The notes under the pieces are model-generated. The model made no database searches and was not told where the DNA came from. It saw only the letters and a program-made list of their open reading frames with translations. Shown in pieces: positions 1 to 12,781 of a stretch of 53,682 bases of DNA (its first letter is position 1; every line of letters starts with the position of its first letter). The stretch is from Duodenibacillus massiliensis (GTDB lineage: Bacteria; Pseudomonadota; Gammaproteobacteria; Burkholderiales; Burkholderiaceae_F), in assembly GCF_900128485.1 (NCBI RefSeq), contig NZ_LT635845.1:1-53682 (forward strand), given 5' to 3'. The position numbers and the translations under genes are program-made.

Positions 1-64
1 CGACTTGCATGTGTAAGGCATGCCGCCAGCGTTCAATCTGAGCCAGGATCAAACTCTTCACTTG
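1..64 (-). rRNA. rrs: 16S ribosomal RNA, 5' end only (partial)
   Basis: Read on the minus strand this is the universal 16S 5' region: the AGAGTTTGATCCTGGCTCAG primer site (positions 37-56 on the plus strand as its complement), followed by the GAACGCTGGCGGCATGCCTTACACATG stretch typical of Betaproteobacteria. The mature 5' end is placed near 64 by comparison with the E. coli start. The rest of the gene lies beyond the left edge of the window. The operon is transcribed leftward, away from the peptidase gene at 454. Confidence 0.97.
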
Positions 65-195
65 AATCCTGCTTTTTGGTCGTACTCAAATCACTCGCAG
101 AAACTGACTGAGATAAATCTCAATCATTTCTTTGGCTTAAAGTCTGAGTACTTCCGATTTTTTTTGCGTTTCCATGAAGAAACTGCATTTTTCAG

Positions 196-242
196 AAGCA
201 CCCACACTTATCGGTTCGTCTGTTTCAGATTTTTAAAGAGCG
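196..242 (-). promoter_or_regulatory. rrn leader antitermination boxA and boxC
   Basis: On the minus strand, CGCTCTTTAAAAA (242 to 230) closely matches the rrn boxA, and GTGTGGGTGCTT (207 to 196) matches boxC downstream of it. These elements recruit the NusB/NusE antitermination complex in bacterial rRNA leaders. Their order and their position upstream of the 16S start match known proteobacterial rrn leaders. Confidence 0.8.
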
Positions 243-275
243 TTTGTTGCCGTTTCGTCGGCGACAAGGTTGCGT

Positions 276-304
276 ATATTACACAACCGTTTTTCGTTTT
301 GCAA
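276..304 (-). promoter_or_regulatory. Probable rrn promoter
   Basis: On the minus strand, a TTGCAA -35 box (304-299) is separated by exactly 17 bases from a TAATAT -10 box (281-276). It lies about 35 bases upstream of boxA. A/T-rich sequence at 311-330, upstream of the -35, could act as an UP element. The match and the location make this the best candidate for transcription of the 16S operon. No transcript evidence is available. Confidence 0.65.
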
Positions 305-453
305 GTCCGTCGGAAAATTTTTTGTTTTCTTTCGGCTTTGCGCCTTCGTCTTAACGGCGAAGGGTGCGCATTATGCAGACTCTTTTAGTCTCTGTCAACT
401 CCCTGCGATAATTTCGCCTGTCAAATCTTTTCTCAGCCCGAAGGTGTTCACTC

Positions 454-2244
454 ATGCTGCGCTACGACATCAGTCCTCTGGATCCTGAAGCTCATCTTTT
501 CATTATCGGCATCACTGTCTCAGATCCCACGCCCAACGAACAGTTTCTGAGGCTTCCCGCCTGGATTTCCGGCTCTTACCTTGTGCGTGACTTTGCTGGA
601 AACGTACAGAACGAGAGAGCCGACATTGCCGGGCGTCCCGTTCCGATGGACAAAGTCGACAAGAGCACGTGGCGCATTCCCACCAAGGGCATCAAGGATG
701 GTGAGGTACTGCACGTTTTCTACGAAGTCTGGGCATTTGACAATTCCGTACGGACCGCCTACCTCGATGAATGCCGCGGATTTTTCAATCCCGGCTGCGT
801 GTTTATGGAAGTGCTCGGCATCAAACCGGAAAAGAAAATTTCCGTCATGATCCGTCAGCCCGAGGATCAGACGCGTGCCGAACAATCTGACTGGAGTGTG
901 GCCACCGCGTTAAAGCGGGCAAAAGGGACGGAGCGCTTCGGCTGGGGACTTTATGAAGCCAGCGACTACGATGAGCTCATTGACAGCCCCGTTGAACTCG
1001 GCACCTTTACCGCCGTCACCTTTAAGGCGCACGGCACAAGGCACGATGTTGTTTTTTCCGATACACCGGTCAACTTCGACATTGAAAAACCCATGGAAGA
1101 CATGCGGGCCATCTGCGAGCATGAAATCGCCTTTTGGGACCCTGAGAGCAAAAAAGCGCCGATGCGCGAGTATGTCTTTTTAGTCAATGTCACCAGCGCC
1201 TCCTACGGCGGGCTGGAGCACCGTGCAAGTACGGCATTGCAGATTCCGGCGCGCTGTCTGCCGTCCGTACACGACAAGTCCCGCACCGAAGACTATGTAC
1301 AGTTTCTCGGACTTGTGGCACACGAATACTTCCATACCTGGAACGTCAAACGCATCAAACCCGCCGAATTCACCGATATCGACTTCAGCACCGAAATACC
1401 GACAGAACTGCTCTGGTTCTTTGAAGGGTTCACAAGCTACTACGATGATCTCATCGTGCGGCGCTGCGGTCTCACGGATAACGACGGTTACGCCAAGCTT
1501 CTCACTTCAGTAGTCCGCTCCGTTCTTGAAACCAATGCGCAGACAGTGCAGACGCTCGCTCAGGCAAGTTTTGACACCTGGATCAAGTTCTACAAGCCTT
1601 CCGCCAATACCGCAAACGCCAATGTTTCCTACTACCGTCAGGGGGCATTGGCTGCCTGGGTCATTGATGCCGCAATCCGCGCAGAAAGTAAGGGAGCAGC
1701 CTCTCTTGACGATGTGATGCGGGCTCTCTGGCAGCAGTTCTGTGAAGCCGGCAAAGACTACGCAGGGCTTACGGAAGAAACATTTCTTGAGACAGTGGCT
1801 GAAACAACCGGATGTGACCTCACGGATCTCATCGGAAAGCTTATCCACACCACGGAGCGCCCCGACTATCAGAAGCTGCTGAAACCCCTCGGAGTTACCT
1901 TTGAAGAAACAAAAACCGATACGGTGAGAAGTCTGCTCGGTCTTTCAGGCATCGGTTCGGAAGCCGGTTTTACCGTGAAAAACGTCTACGACAAGGAAGC
2001 CGCTCAGTGGGCCGGCATTTCCGCCGGTGATGTCCTTATTGCCCTGGACGGCGTGAGGATCAAAAACAACAATCTCGAAAAGCTGCTTACACGCTACGGT
2101 GAAGGCGATGAGATGGTGGTGCACGCCTTCCGGGATGATGCGCTGATGGTCTGGGCACTGCTGCTCGGGCACTCTCAGCCGTGCCGCTCGACGGTGTCAC
2201 TGAAAAAACCGACTGCCCTCGGTAAAAAGTGGCTTGAAGCCTGA
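454..2244 (+). CDS. M61 family metallopeptidase with C-terminal PDZ domain
   Basis: A 596-residue zinc aminopeptidase of the M61 (glycyl aminopeptidase) family. The HEXXH zinc motif is HEYFH at residues 290-294, followed by WNVKRIKP, which is characteristic of M61. The third zinc ligand is probably Glu324 in the FEGFTSYY segment. An N-terminal beta-rich M61 domain covers about residues 1-180. A PDZ-like segment near residues 490-560 (GISAGDVLIALDG) would bind peptide ends. No signal peptide is apparent, so a cytoplasmic location is likely. The ATG at 454 has GAAGG about 9 bases upstream. The gene stands alone, divergent from the rRNA operon and convergent with gltD. The physiological substrate cannot be told from sequence. 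Confidence 0.93.
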   Translation: MLRYDISPLDPEAHLFIIGITVSDPTPNEQFLRLPAWISGSYLVRDFAGNVQNERADIAGRPVPMDKVDKSTWRIPTKGIKDGEVLHVFYEVWAFDNSVRTAYLDECRGFFNPGCVFMEVLGIKPEKKISVMIRQPEDQTRAEQSDWSVATALKRAKGTERFGWGLYEASDYDELIDSPVELGTFTAVTFKAHGTRHDVVFSDTPVNFDIEKPMEDMRAICEHEIAFWDPESKKAPMREYVFLVNVTSASYGGLEHRASTALQIPARCLPSVHDKSRTEDYVQFLGLVAHEYFHTWNVKRIKPAEFTDIDFSTEIPTELLWFFEGFTSYYDDLIVRRCGLTDNDGYAKLLTSVVRSVLETNAQTVQTLAQASFDTWIKFYKPSANTANANVSYYRQGALAAWVIDAAIRAESKGAASLDDVMRALWQQFCEAGKDYAGLTEETFLETVAETTGCDLTDLIGKLIHTTERPDYQKLLKPLGVTFEETKTDTVRSLLGLSGIGSEAGFTVKNVYDKEAAQWAGISAGDVLIALDGVRIKNNNLEKLLTRYGEGDEMVVHAFRDDALMVWALLLGHSQPCRSTVSLKKPTALGKKWLEA

Positions 2245-2258
2245 CGGAACGATCCGCA

Positions 2259-2289
2259 TCTGAAGCGGGAAAAAATCTCCCGCTTCAGA
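2259..2289. terminator. Strong hairpin between convergent M61 and gltD genes
   Basis: A perfect 12-base inverted repeat (TCTGAAGCGGGA, 2259-2270, with its complement 2278-2289) encloses a 7-base loop. It sits in the 64 bases between two convergent genes. Neither side has a U-run, so it is either a Rho-aided or 3'-end-protecting structure rather than a textbook intrinsic terminator. Confidence 0.55.
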
Positions 2290-2308
2290 CGCGGTGACTG
2301 CGGTCAGA

Positions 2309-3808
2309 TCAGGCTGCTTCCTGCTGAGGCTGAGAAAGATACCTGTCAACGGCGTCAGCACAGCGCAGACCTTCGCGCAGGGCTCTCACCACAAGCGACT
2401 GTCCGCTGCGGGTATCGCCGCAGGCAAAGACTCTCGCGTCCGACGTGACAAAGGGGTTCATCCCGTTTTCCGGCTGCGCCAAAGCGTTGCCGCGGGCGTC
2501 CTTTGCCAGAGCAAAGGCATCAAGCAGCCCCTGAGAGGGCTGCGTAAAGCCCATCGCCAGAAAGACACGCTGCGCGGGAATTTCAAAGGCACTGTCAGGA
2601 ACCTCCTTCGGCGTAAAGCGCCCTGTGGCCGGATCCTTTGCCCATTCAATCTTCACGCAGCGCACTGCACGGACATTGCCTTTGTCATCAAGAAGGATTT
2701 CCTTGGTGGAGGTCTGCCACATCCGCTCACAGCCCTCTTCGTGCGAGGTAGAGGTTCTCAGAATGCGGGGCCACTCGGGCCAGGTCGCTTCCTTATCCTC
2801 TTTTTCGGGCGGCATCGGCATCAGGTCGAGCTGATAGATCTTGCCCGCCCCCTGGCGGCGCGCCGTTCCGACGCAGTCGCTGCCGGTATCACCGCCGCCG
2901 ATCACAACAACGTCGCAGCCGGCACAGTCAACCGCCGTTTTCTTTACTTCACCGGCAACCTGACGGTTCTGTTCCTGCAGCAGATCCAGCGCAAAGTAAA
3001 CACCCTTGCCGTCTCTGCCGGGAACATTAAGGTCACGCGGCGTTTCTGATCCGCAGGCAAGCACCACGGCATCAAACTGCGCAAGCAGTGTTTTTGCCTG
3101 CACAAATTTGCGCGCCGCACTGTGAATCCCTTTTTCGAATTCGCGCACTCCGACGGCCGTATTCATCTCAAAGCGCACCCCCTCTTCCTGCATCTGAGAA
3201 AGGCGCTTATCGATGAGATCCTTCGTGAGCTTAAAGTCGGGAATACCGTAACGCAGCAGACCGCCCGCCTTGGGTGCCTTATCAAAGAGCACGACATCGT
3301 GTCCGGCACGGACCAGGCGCTGGGCGCAGGCCATGCCGGCGGGGCCGCTGCCCACCACCGCAACCGATTTTCCGGTCTTTGCCAGCGGCGGCAGAGGCTT
3401 CACCCAGCCCGCTTTCCATGCTCTGTCGATAATTGCGCGTTCAATCGTCTTGATGCCGACAGCTGCATCCTCCATCAGATACTGCGTGCAGCCGGGCTCA
3501 CAAAGGGCCGGACACACGCGGCTGGTGAATTCCGGAAAGGGATTCGTGGTCGTCAGGCACTCCCAGGCGGAGTGCCACTTACCCTCACGGACGAGGAGAT
3601 TGAAATCAACTGGACGGTTGTGCAGCGGACACATCGCCGAACAATAAGGCGTACCGCAGTGCAGGCAGCGCCGGCTCTGCTGATTCACGCTTTTTTCATC
3701 AAGCGCAATCGTGAAATCACGGAAATGCTGAATGCGCTTTTCAACGGGCTCATGTCCGAACTCAATACGCACGAGCTTATTCTGTTTTGTTTCTTTAACC
3801 GGGATCAT
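2309..3808 (-). CDS. gltD: Glutamate synthase [NADPH] small (beta) subunit
   Basis: A 499-residue FAD/NAD(P)-binding oxidoreductase that passes electrons from NADPH to the large GltB subunit for glutamate formation from glutamine and 2-oxoglutarate. The N-terminus has the cysteine cluster CLHCGTPYCSAMCPLHN and a second group in CEPGC, which bind the two [4Fe-4S] centres. Dinucleotide-binding glycine motifs follow (VVGSGPAGMACAQ near residue 155 and VIGGGDTGSDC near residue 300). The length fits GltD (about 480-500 residues). The ATG at 3808 lies 12 bases after the gltB stop, so the two genes form one leftward operon. Confidence 0.97.
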   Translation of the reverse strand: MIPVKETKQNKLVRIEFGHEPVEKRIQHFRDFTIALDEKSVNQQSRRCLHCGTPYCSAMCPLHNRPVDFNLLVREGKWHSAWECLTTTNPFPEFTSRVCPALCEPGCTQYLMEDAAVGIKTIERAIIDRAWKAGWVKPLPPLAKTGKSVAVVGSGPAGMACAQRLVRAGHDVVLFDKAPKAGGLLRYGIPDFKLTKDLIDKRLSQMQEEGVRFEMNTAVGVREFEKGIHSAARKFVQAKTLLAQFDAVVLACGSETPRDLNVPGRDGKGVYFALDLLQEQNRQVAGEVKKTAVDCAGCDVVVIGGGDTGSDCVGTARRQGAGKIYQLDLMPMPPEKEDKEATWPEWPRILRTSTSHEEGCERMWQTSTKEILLDDKGNVRAVRCVKIEWAKDPATGRFTPKEVPDSAFEIPAQRVFLAMGFTQPSQGLLDAFALAKDARGNALAQPENGMNPFVTSDARVFACGDTRSGQSLVVRALREGLRCADAVDRYLSQPQQEAA

Positions 3809-3820
3809 CCGTTTGTCTCC

Positions 3821-8494
<4,674 letters not shown>

Positions 8495-8726
8495 TTGACT
8501 GTGCCCCCTGTCTTGTTTGAATTGTCTGTCCGTGAGCCGCCGCAAAACGGGCCGGGCTCCGTCCTTTTTGAATAACCATATTGCAACAGGTGATGCTGCG
8601 ATAAATGCCGGGCAGCAGTATTTCGACACACAATCCCCTATATACGGGATGGCAATCTGCCTAATTTTTTCCTTTTTTCTTAAGGTATTGAAATTAGAAA
8701 GCGTTGTTTTTTGACAAAACAGCGAC
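8495..8726 (-). other. gltBD upstream region
   Basis: The 230 bases between the gltB start and the aroB terminator must hold the gltBD promoter. An inverted repeat ATCCC-N8-GGGAT (8633-8650), with TATATA inside, may be an operator. A weak promoter candidate on the minus strand is TTGTCA-N15-TAATTT (about 8718 to 8692). The reading frame of gltB stays open here, but the translated sequence has no family resemblance and lacks a good ribosome site, so it is treated as untranslated leader. Confidence 0.4.
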
Positions 8727-8773
8727 AAAAAAAACCTTCTCCGGCCGCGACCTCAAAGGTTCTCCGGAGAAGG
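8727..8773 (-). terminator. Intrinsic terminator of the aroK-aroB operon
   Basis: On the minus strand a 10-base perfect stem (CCTTCTCCGG, 8773-8764, pairing with 8744-8735) is followed by eight T residues (8734-8727). The loop is 19 bases and can fold further. It begins about 30 bases after the aroB stop and separates that operon from gltBD. Confidence 0.9.
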
Positions 8774-8803
8774 TTTTTCGGCGGCTTCCGCAAGCCCGGG
8801 CAA

Positions 8804-9886
8804 CTAAACCCAGCCGCAGCGCTTCATCGTCTTAAAAACAAGTTCAGGCTGCACTGTCTGGATCTGCGTGTCCCCGATGCGGTTCATCACAACAAAACGG
8901 ATCACGCCGGCAAGCGACTTCTTGTCCCCCTGCATGGCCTTATAAGCCGCCTCCTGACTGATTCCGGGAATTTCAACGGGCAAACCGCTTGTGGCAACAA
9001 GCTTTCTCACCCGCTCTACGTCAGCCGGGCCGATGTTGCCGAGTTCCTCGCTCAGAACAGCCGCCATGACGATACCGGTTCCGACAGCCTCACCGTGCAG
9101 CCAATGGCCGTAACCGGAGAGCTTTTCAACGGCGTGACCGAACGTGTGTCCGAGATTAAGTTTGGCTCTCACGCCGGATTCCCGCTCATCTTCATGTACG
9201 ATCTCCGCCTTCATGCGGCAGCAGCGCGCGACCACCTCCGAAACAACATCCGTGTCAAGCGCCCTGAGCGCCGGCATCACTTTTTCCAGTGTTTCGACAA
9301 ACGTCTCGTCTCCCAGAAAACCGTACTTGATGATTTCGGCAATGCCGGCACTGATCTGCCGCTCGGGTAGTGTTTTCAAAACATCCGTATCAATCAGCAC
9401 GGATCCCGGCTGATGAAATGCACCGATCAGATTTTTCCCCGCAGGAACGTTGACTCCGGTCTTGCCGCCCACACTGCTGTCAACCTGTGCCAAAAGTGTT
9501 GTCGGGACCTGAATAAAACGGATACCGCGCATCCAGATTGCCGCGGCAAACCCGGCCATATCCCCCACAACACCGCCGCCCAAAGCCACGATGACGCTGT
9601 GACGGTCAAGTCCGGCCTCTGCCGCCGCCGTCAGAATCTGATTCAGGTGCCCGAGATCCTTAAATTCCTCACCGTCGGGAAGCTCACAAACTGAAAACGG
9701 AATTTCTGTCTGAGCAACCGATGCTGCCGCCTTTTGCGCGTAAAGAGGCCCGACGGTTGTGTTCGTGACGATCAGAGCCCTGGTTGCTTTGAGGCGCTGC
9801 AGTTCTGCTCCGAGCATCGATAAGGTGCCCGAACCGATATGAATCGGATAGGAGCGCTCAGCCAAATCCACAACATAAGTAATCAC
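8804..9886 (-). CDS. aroB: 3-dehydroquinate synthase
   Basis: A 360-residue NAD- and metal-dependent enzyme that converts DAHP to 3-dehydroquinate, step two of the shikimate pathway in the cytoplasm. Family hallmarks are the nucleotide-binding GGGVVGDMAGFAA, the lysine-rich GGKTGVN and KNLIGAFHQP segments, and the metal-ligand histidines in LNLGHTFGHA and YGHWLHGEAV. The start is a GTG at 9886 overlapping the aroK stop by four bases (GTGA), which indicates translational coupling. It is the last gene before the terminator at 8727-8773. Confidence 0.97.
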   Translation of the reverse strand: MITYVVDLAERSYPIHIGSGTLSMLGAELQRLKATRALIVTNTTVGPLYAQKAAASVAQTEIPFSVCELPDGEEFKDLGHLNQILTAAAEAGLDRHSVIVALGGGVVGDMAGFAAAIWMRGIRFIQVPTTLLAQVDSSVGGKTGVNVPAGKNLIGAFHQPGSVLIDTDVLKTLPERQISAGIAEIIKYGFLGDETFVETLEKVMPALRALDTDVVSEVVARCCRMKAEIVHEDERESGVRAKLNLGHTFGHAVEKLSGYGHWLHGEAVGTGIVMAAVLSEELGNIGPADVERVRKLVATSGLPVEIPGISQEAAYKAMQGDKKSLAGVIRFVVMNRIGDTQIQTVQPELVFKTMKRCGWV

Positions 9887-10530
9887 GATTGTTTCTCCCG
9901 TTTGTCTTTGCCGAGTCTTTTCTCAGCCTCCCGGACAACGTCCTGCACTTCCTTCATTGCGAGAATTCTGTCAGCCACAACCTCAGGATGCGTGCGTGTG
10001 GTGCTCATCTCAACGTCGCTTACCTCAGCGTAGACCGGTTCTCTTGCCAGCATCAGCTCCCGGATTTTTGCCACCGGATCCTCGGACCTCAAAAGCGGTC
10101 GTGTCGTGTCAAAGCGTGTTCTTTCCAAAACGTCAGAGACCGTTGAGAGAAGCCTCACCACCAGGCCGCGCTTTAAAAGTTTTCTGTTGACTTCAAAAAG
10201 CGGGGCACCTCCGCCCATGGCGACAATGCAGCCGGGGCGGATCGTGAGTTCCGCCATCATTTCCGTTTCACGGCGGCGGAAACCCGCTTCCCCTTCCTTC
10301 TCAAAGATTTCAGCCACCGTCACGCCGGTACGCCGTTCGACTTCCCTGTCCACGTCAAAAAAGTCCCAGCCGAGCCTGGCGGCAAGCGCCTTACCGACCG
10401 TGCTTTTTCCGCTGGCCATCATGCCGATCAGAAACAGTGCTGACGGTTTATGTGTGTTTTCCTGCATCTTCAGACAGTTTTTTCTTTGTTGTCCGGACGA
10501 AAGATTATATGGACGGGCCGCCGCCCGCAC
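9883..10530 (-). CDS. aroK: Shikimate kinase
   Basis: A P-loop kinase that phosphorylates shikimate with ATP. It has the Walker A motif GMMASGKS, the shikimate-binding DVDREVERR, and the GGGAPLF segment. Two starts are possible. The GTG at 10530 has a strong GGAGGA six bases upstream and gives 215 residues. The ATG at 10467 gives 194 residues, closer to the usual family length, but has no clear ribosome site. The ribosome site decides in favour of GTG here, with reservation. It overlaps aroB by four bases and is divergent from ahcY. Confidence 0.93.
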   Translation of the reverse strand: MRAAARPYNLSSGQQRKNCLKMQENTHKPSALFLIGMMASGKSTVGKALAARLGWDFFDVDREVERRTGVTVAEIFEKEGEAGFRRRETEMMAELTIRPGCIVAMGGGAPLFEVNRKLLKRGLVVRLLSTVSDVLERTRFDTTRPLLRSEDPVAKIRELMLAREPVYAEVSDVEMSTTRTHPEVVADRILAMKEVQDVVREAEKRLGKDKREKQS

Positions 10531-10555
10531 CCGAATCCTCCGGATAGCCTCGCCT

Positions 10556-10656
10556 TATAATGCCGCATCCCGCGGGTACGCAGTTGATACGGCGCGTTTT
10601 TTAAGTTGCCGGCGCCCCCGGTTCCGACGGACTTCAACCTCACTTAATTTTTCGCC
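10556..10656 (+). promoter_or_regulatory. ahcY promoter -10 and leader
   Basis: A perfect TATAAT (10556-10561) lies about 95 bases before the ahcY start. No good -35 is visible at 16-18 bases; the sequence there is GAATCC-like. The leader is GC-rich and was examined for the S-adenosylhomocysteine riboswitch found in front of ahcY in some Proteobacteria, but its conserved core was not recognised. The complementary TTATAA may serve the leftward aroK promoter. Confidence 0.45.
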
Positions 10657-12057
10657 ATGAATGCTTATCCTAAGTATGTCGTTGCCGACATGAACCTGGC
10701 CGACTGGGGCCGCAAGGAAATCGCCATTGCCGAGACTGAAATGCCCGGCCTGATGGCAATCCGCAAGGAGTATGCCGGTCAAAAACCGCTGGCCGGCGCC
10801 CGTATTTCCGGTTCTCTTCACATGACCATTCAGACGGCGGTACTCATTGAAACACTCACGGCTTTGGGTGCTGAGGTCCGCTGGGCTTCCTGCAACATCT
10901 TCTCCACGCAGGACCATGCAGCGGCCGCGATCGCCGCTGACGGCGTGTCGGTGTTTGCCGTCAAGGGTGAGTCGCTCAACGACTACTGGGAATACACCCA
11001 CCGCATCTTTGAGTGGGATGACGAAGGCTTTTCCAACATGATCCTCGACGACGGCGGTGACGCGACGCTTCTGCTGCACTTGGGTGTTAAGGCTGAAAAG
11101 GATCCTTCCGTTGTGGCGCAGCCCGCAAGCGAAGAGGAAACCGCGCTTTTTGCGGCCGTCAAACGCCACCTGGCCGCAGATCCCCACTGGTACTCCAAGC
11201 GCATGGCGCACATCAAGGGCGTGAGCGAGGAAACAACCACGGGCGTGCACCGTCTCTATCAGATGGCTGCCCGCGGCGAACTGAAGTTTCCCGCCATCAA
11301 CGTCAACGACTCCGTCACCAAGTCCAAGTTTGACAACCTCTACGGCTGCCGTGAATCGCTCGTTGACGGCATCAAGCGCGCCACGGACGTCATGGTCGCA
11401 GGCAAAGTGGCCGTTGTTGTCGGTTACGGTGACGTGGGTAAGGGCTGTGCGCAGGCACTGCGCGCGCTTTCAGCTCAGGTCTGGGTGGTTGAAATCGACC
11501 CGATCTGCGCACTTCAGGCCGCCATGGAAGGCTACCGTGTGGTGACAATGGACTGGGCCTGTGACAAGGCCGACATCTTCGTTACCGCCACCGGCAACTA
11601 CCACGTCATCACCCATGACCATATGATCAGGATGAAGGATCAGGCCATTGTCTGCAATATCGGTCACTTTGACAGTGAAATTGATGTTGCCTCGATGCGT
11701 GCCTACCCCTGGGAAAACATCAAACCTCAGGTCGACCACATCCGTCTGCCTTCCGGCAACTCCATCATTCTTCTGGCCGAAGGCCGTCTTGTGAATCTGG
11801 GCTGCGCCACGGGGCATCCCTCTTATGTGATGTCAAGCTCCTTTGCCAACCAGGTGCTCGCTCAGATTGAGCTCTTCGAACACACCGACAAGTATCCGGT
11901 CGGCGTGTACGTGCTGCCCAAGATTCTTGATGAAAAAGTGGCGCGTCTGCAGCTCACCAAACTCAACGCGGAACTTTCTGTTCTCACGCAGAAGCAGGCT
12001 GACTACATCGGTGTGAAGGTCGAAGGTCCTTATAAGAGCGAAAACTACCGCTACTGA
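10657..12057 (+). CDS. ahcY: Adenosylhomocysteinase (S-adenosyl-L-homocysteine hydrolase)
   Basis: A 466-residue NAD-dependent hydrolase that splits S-adenosylhomocysteine into adenosine and homocysteine, relieving product inhibition of methyltransferases. Visible hallmarks are the N-terminal [13 protein letters not shown], the substrate-loop HMTIQTA and [14 protein letters not shown], the NAD fold [11 protein letters not shown] near residue 255, and the C-terminal [18 protein letters not shown]. The length fits the proteobacterial form, which carries an internal insertion. The ribosome site is weak (the sequence before ATG is TTTTTCGCC). It is a single gene, divergent from aroK and convergent with the cyclo-ligase gene. 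Confidence 0.97.
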   Translation: MNAYPKYVVADMNLADWGRKEIAIAETEMPGLMAIRKEYAGQKPLAGARISGSLHMTIQTAVLIETLTALGAEVRWASCNIFSTQDHAAAAIAADGVSVFAVKGESLNDYWEYTHRIFEWDDEGFSNMILDDGGDATLLLHLGVKAEKDPSVVAQPASEEETALFAAVKRHLAADPHWYSKRMAHIKGVSEETTTGVHRLYQMAARGELKFPAINVNDSVTKSKFDNLYGCRESLVDGIKRATDVMVAGKVAVVVGYGDVGKGCAQALRALSAQVWVVEIDPICALQAAMEGYRVVTMDWACDKADIFVTATGNYHVITHDHMIRMKDQAIVCNIGHFDSEIDVASMRAYPWENIKPQVDHIRLPSGNSIILLAEGRLVNLGCATGHPSYVMSSSFANQVLAQIELFEHTDKYPVGVYVLPKILDEKVARLQLTKLNAELSVLTQKQADYIGVKVEGPYKSENYRY

Positions 12058-12109
12058 TGCTGCGTTCGGGCTGCCCGCGCCTGCGCGCAGCCCGTGAGCG
12101 CTTGTTCCC

Positions 12110-12155
12110 AAGGGCGTTGCGAAGGATCTCAGAGAGCCTTTACAACGCCCTTTTC
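12110..12155 (+). terminator. Possible ahcY terminator hairpin
   Basis: A 10-base stem (AAGGGCGTTG at 12110-12119 with CAACGCCCTT at 12143-12152) is followed by a short T-run on the plus strand. Its right arm lies inside the 3' end of the convergent cyclo-ligase gene. A second GC-rich inverted repeat, CGGGCTG/CAGCCCG, precedes it around 12067-12094. Confidence 0.5.
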
Positions 12156-12698
12156 TGTTGCCGTCCAACCAAAGGCAACATCATGGGGCTCCGAGGCAAA
12201 GGCATCCGTTAAAAGTGCTTCATACCCGACCGCAACGGTCTGCGGCGCCGCAGCACGCACCTGCGGCAGCATCAGATACCGGTCGAAAAAACCCTTGCCG
12301 TTACCGAGCCTGAATCCCCGACGGTTAAAAGCAACGCAGGGCGAAAAAATCACATCCGGAAAAACTTCCGCGGTCTCCCCGGGCTCCGCAATCCCATAGA
12401 CATTCTTTCTGAGTTCCCCCGCCGGCGACCAAAGGGCATAGTGCATCTCTGAGCGCTCGGCCGAATCAATCACGGGCAGTGCCGCGGACTGTGCCCGCCC
12501 GCAGCTCAGAGCCGCAACCACAGCCGGCGTTATATCCGGCTCGCCGCGAAAAGGTGCATAAAAACCGATGCACCGGAAATATTTGTCCGACAGCCAAAGG
12601 CTCACGGCCCGGCAAAGTGCCTCAGACGTCTGCGGGTCGTTTTCAGTAATACCCCGACGTACGGCAAGAAAGTGTTTCCTTAAAAGACTTTTTTCCAT
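12129..12698 (-). CDS. 5-formyltetrahydrofolate cyclo-ligase
   Basis: A 189-residue ATP-dependent enzyme that converts 5-formyl-THF to 5,10-methenyl-THF, returning a storage folate to one-carbon metabolism. It shows the family pattern: N-terminal KSLLRKHFLAVRRG, the central YAPFRGEPDI, and the phosphate-binding C-terminal NRRGFRLGNGKGFFDRYL. The ATG at 12698 has GGGAG about 8 bases upstream. A longer reading from a TTG at 12716 is less likely. The start is 83 bases from the divergent lytic transglycosylase gene, so their promoters must lie close together or overlap. Confidence 0.93.
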   Translation of the reverse strand: MEKSLLRKHFLAVRRGITENDPQTSEALCRAVSLWLSDKYFRCIGFYAPFRGEPDITPAVVAALSCGRAQSAALPVIDSAERSEMHYALWSPAGELRKNVYGIAEPGETAEVFPDVIFSPCVAFNRRGFRLGNGKGFFDRYLMLPQVRAAAPQTVAVGYEALLTDAFASEPHDVAFGWTATEKGVVKAL

Positions 12699-12781
12699 CC
12701 CCGCTCCCGATCGCAAGCGCTGCGCGGGTATTATTGGGCGGATTCACAGGTACGGCAACTCTTTGTTCGGATGAGAAGTCA

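Larger units (their letters stand above)
65..453. other. Divergent intergenic region between rrn and the M61 peptidase
   Basis: This 390-base stretch carries the leftward rrn leader and promoter described separately. The rightward promoter of the peptidase must lie in its right part. The best weak candidate is GATAAT at 407-412 with TTTAGT at 384-389 (17-base spacer). Open frames reading across the leader are considered spurious because they run through the rRNA leader elements. Confidence 0.5.

Noticed and set aside
20-488. Open frames across the rrn leader on the plus strand
   Set aside because: They overlap the 16S 5' end, boxA and the rrn promoter, and have no protein-like character.
8495-8728. 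N-terminal extension of gltB by 78 codons
   Set aside because: The extension has no family counterpart and would move the catalytic Cys far from its usual place; the ATG at 8494 has a ribosome site and gives the usual propeptide length.
10562-10656. S-adenosylhomocysteine riboswitch before ahcY
   Set aside because: The leader is GC-rich and in the right place, but I could not find the conserved core of the SAH riboswitch. A covariance-model search would decide.
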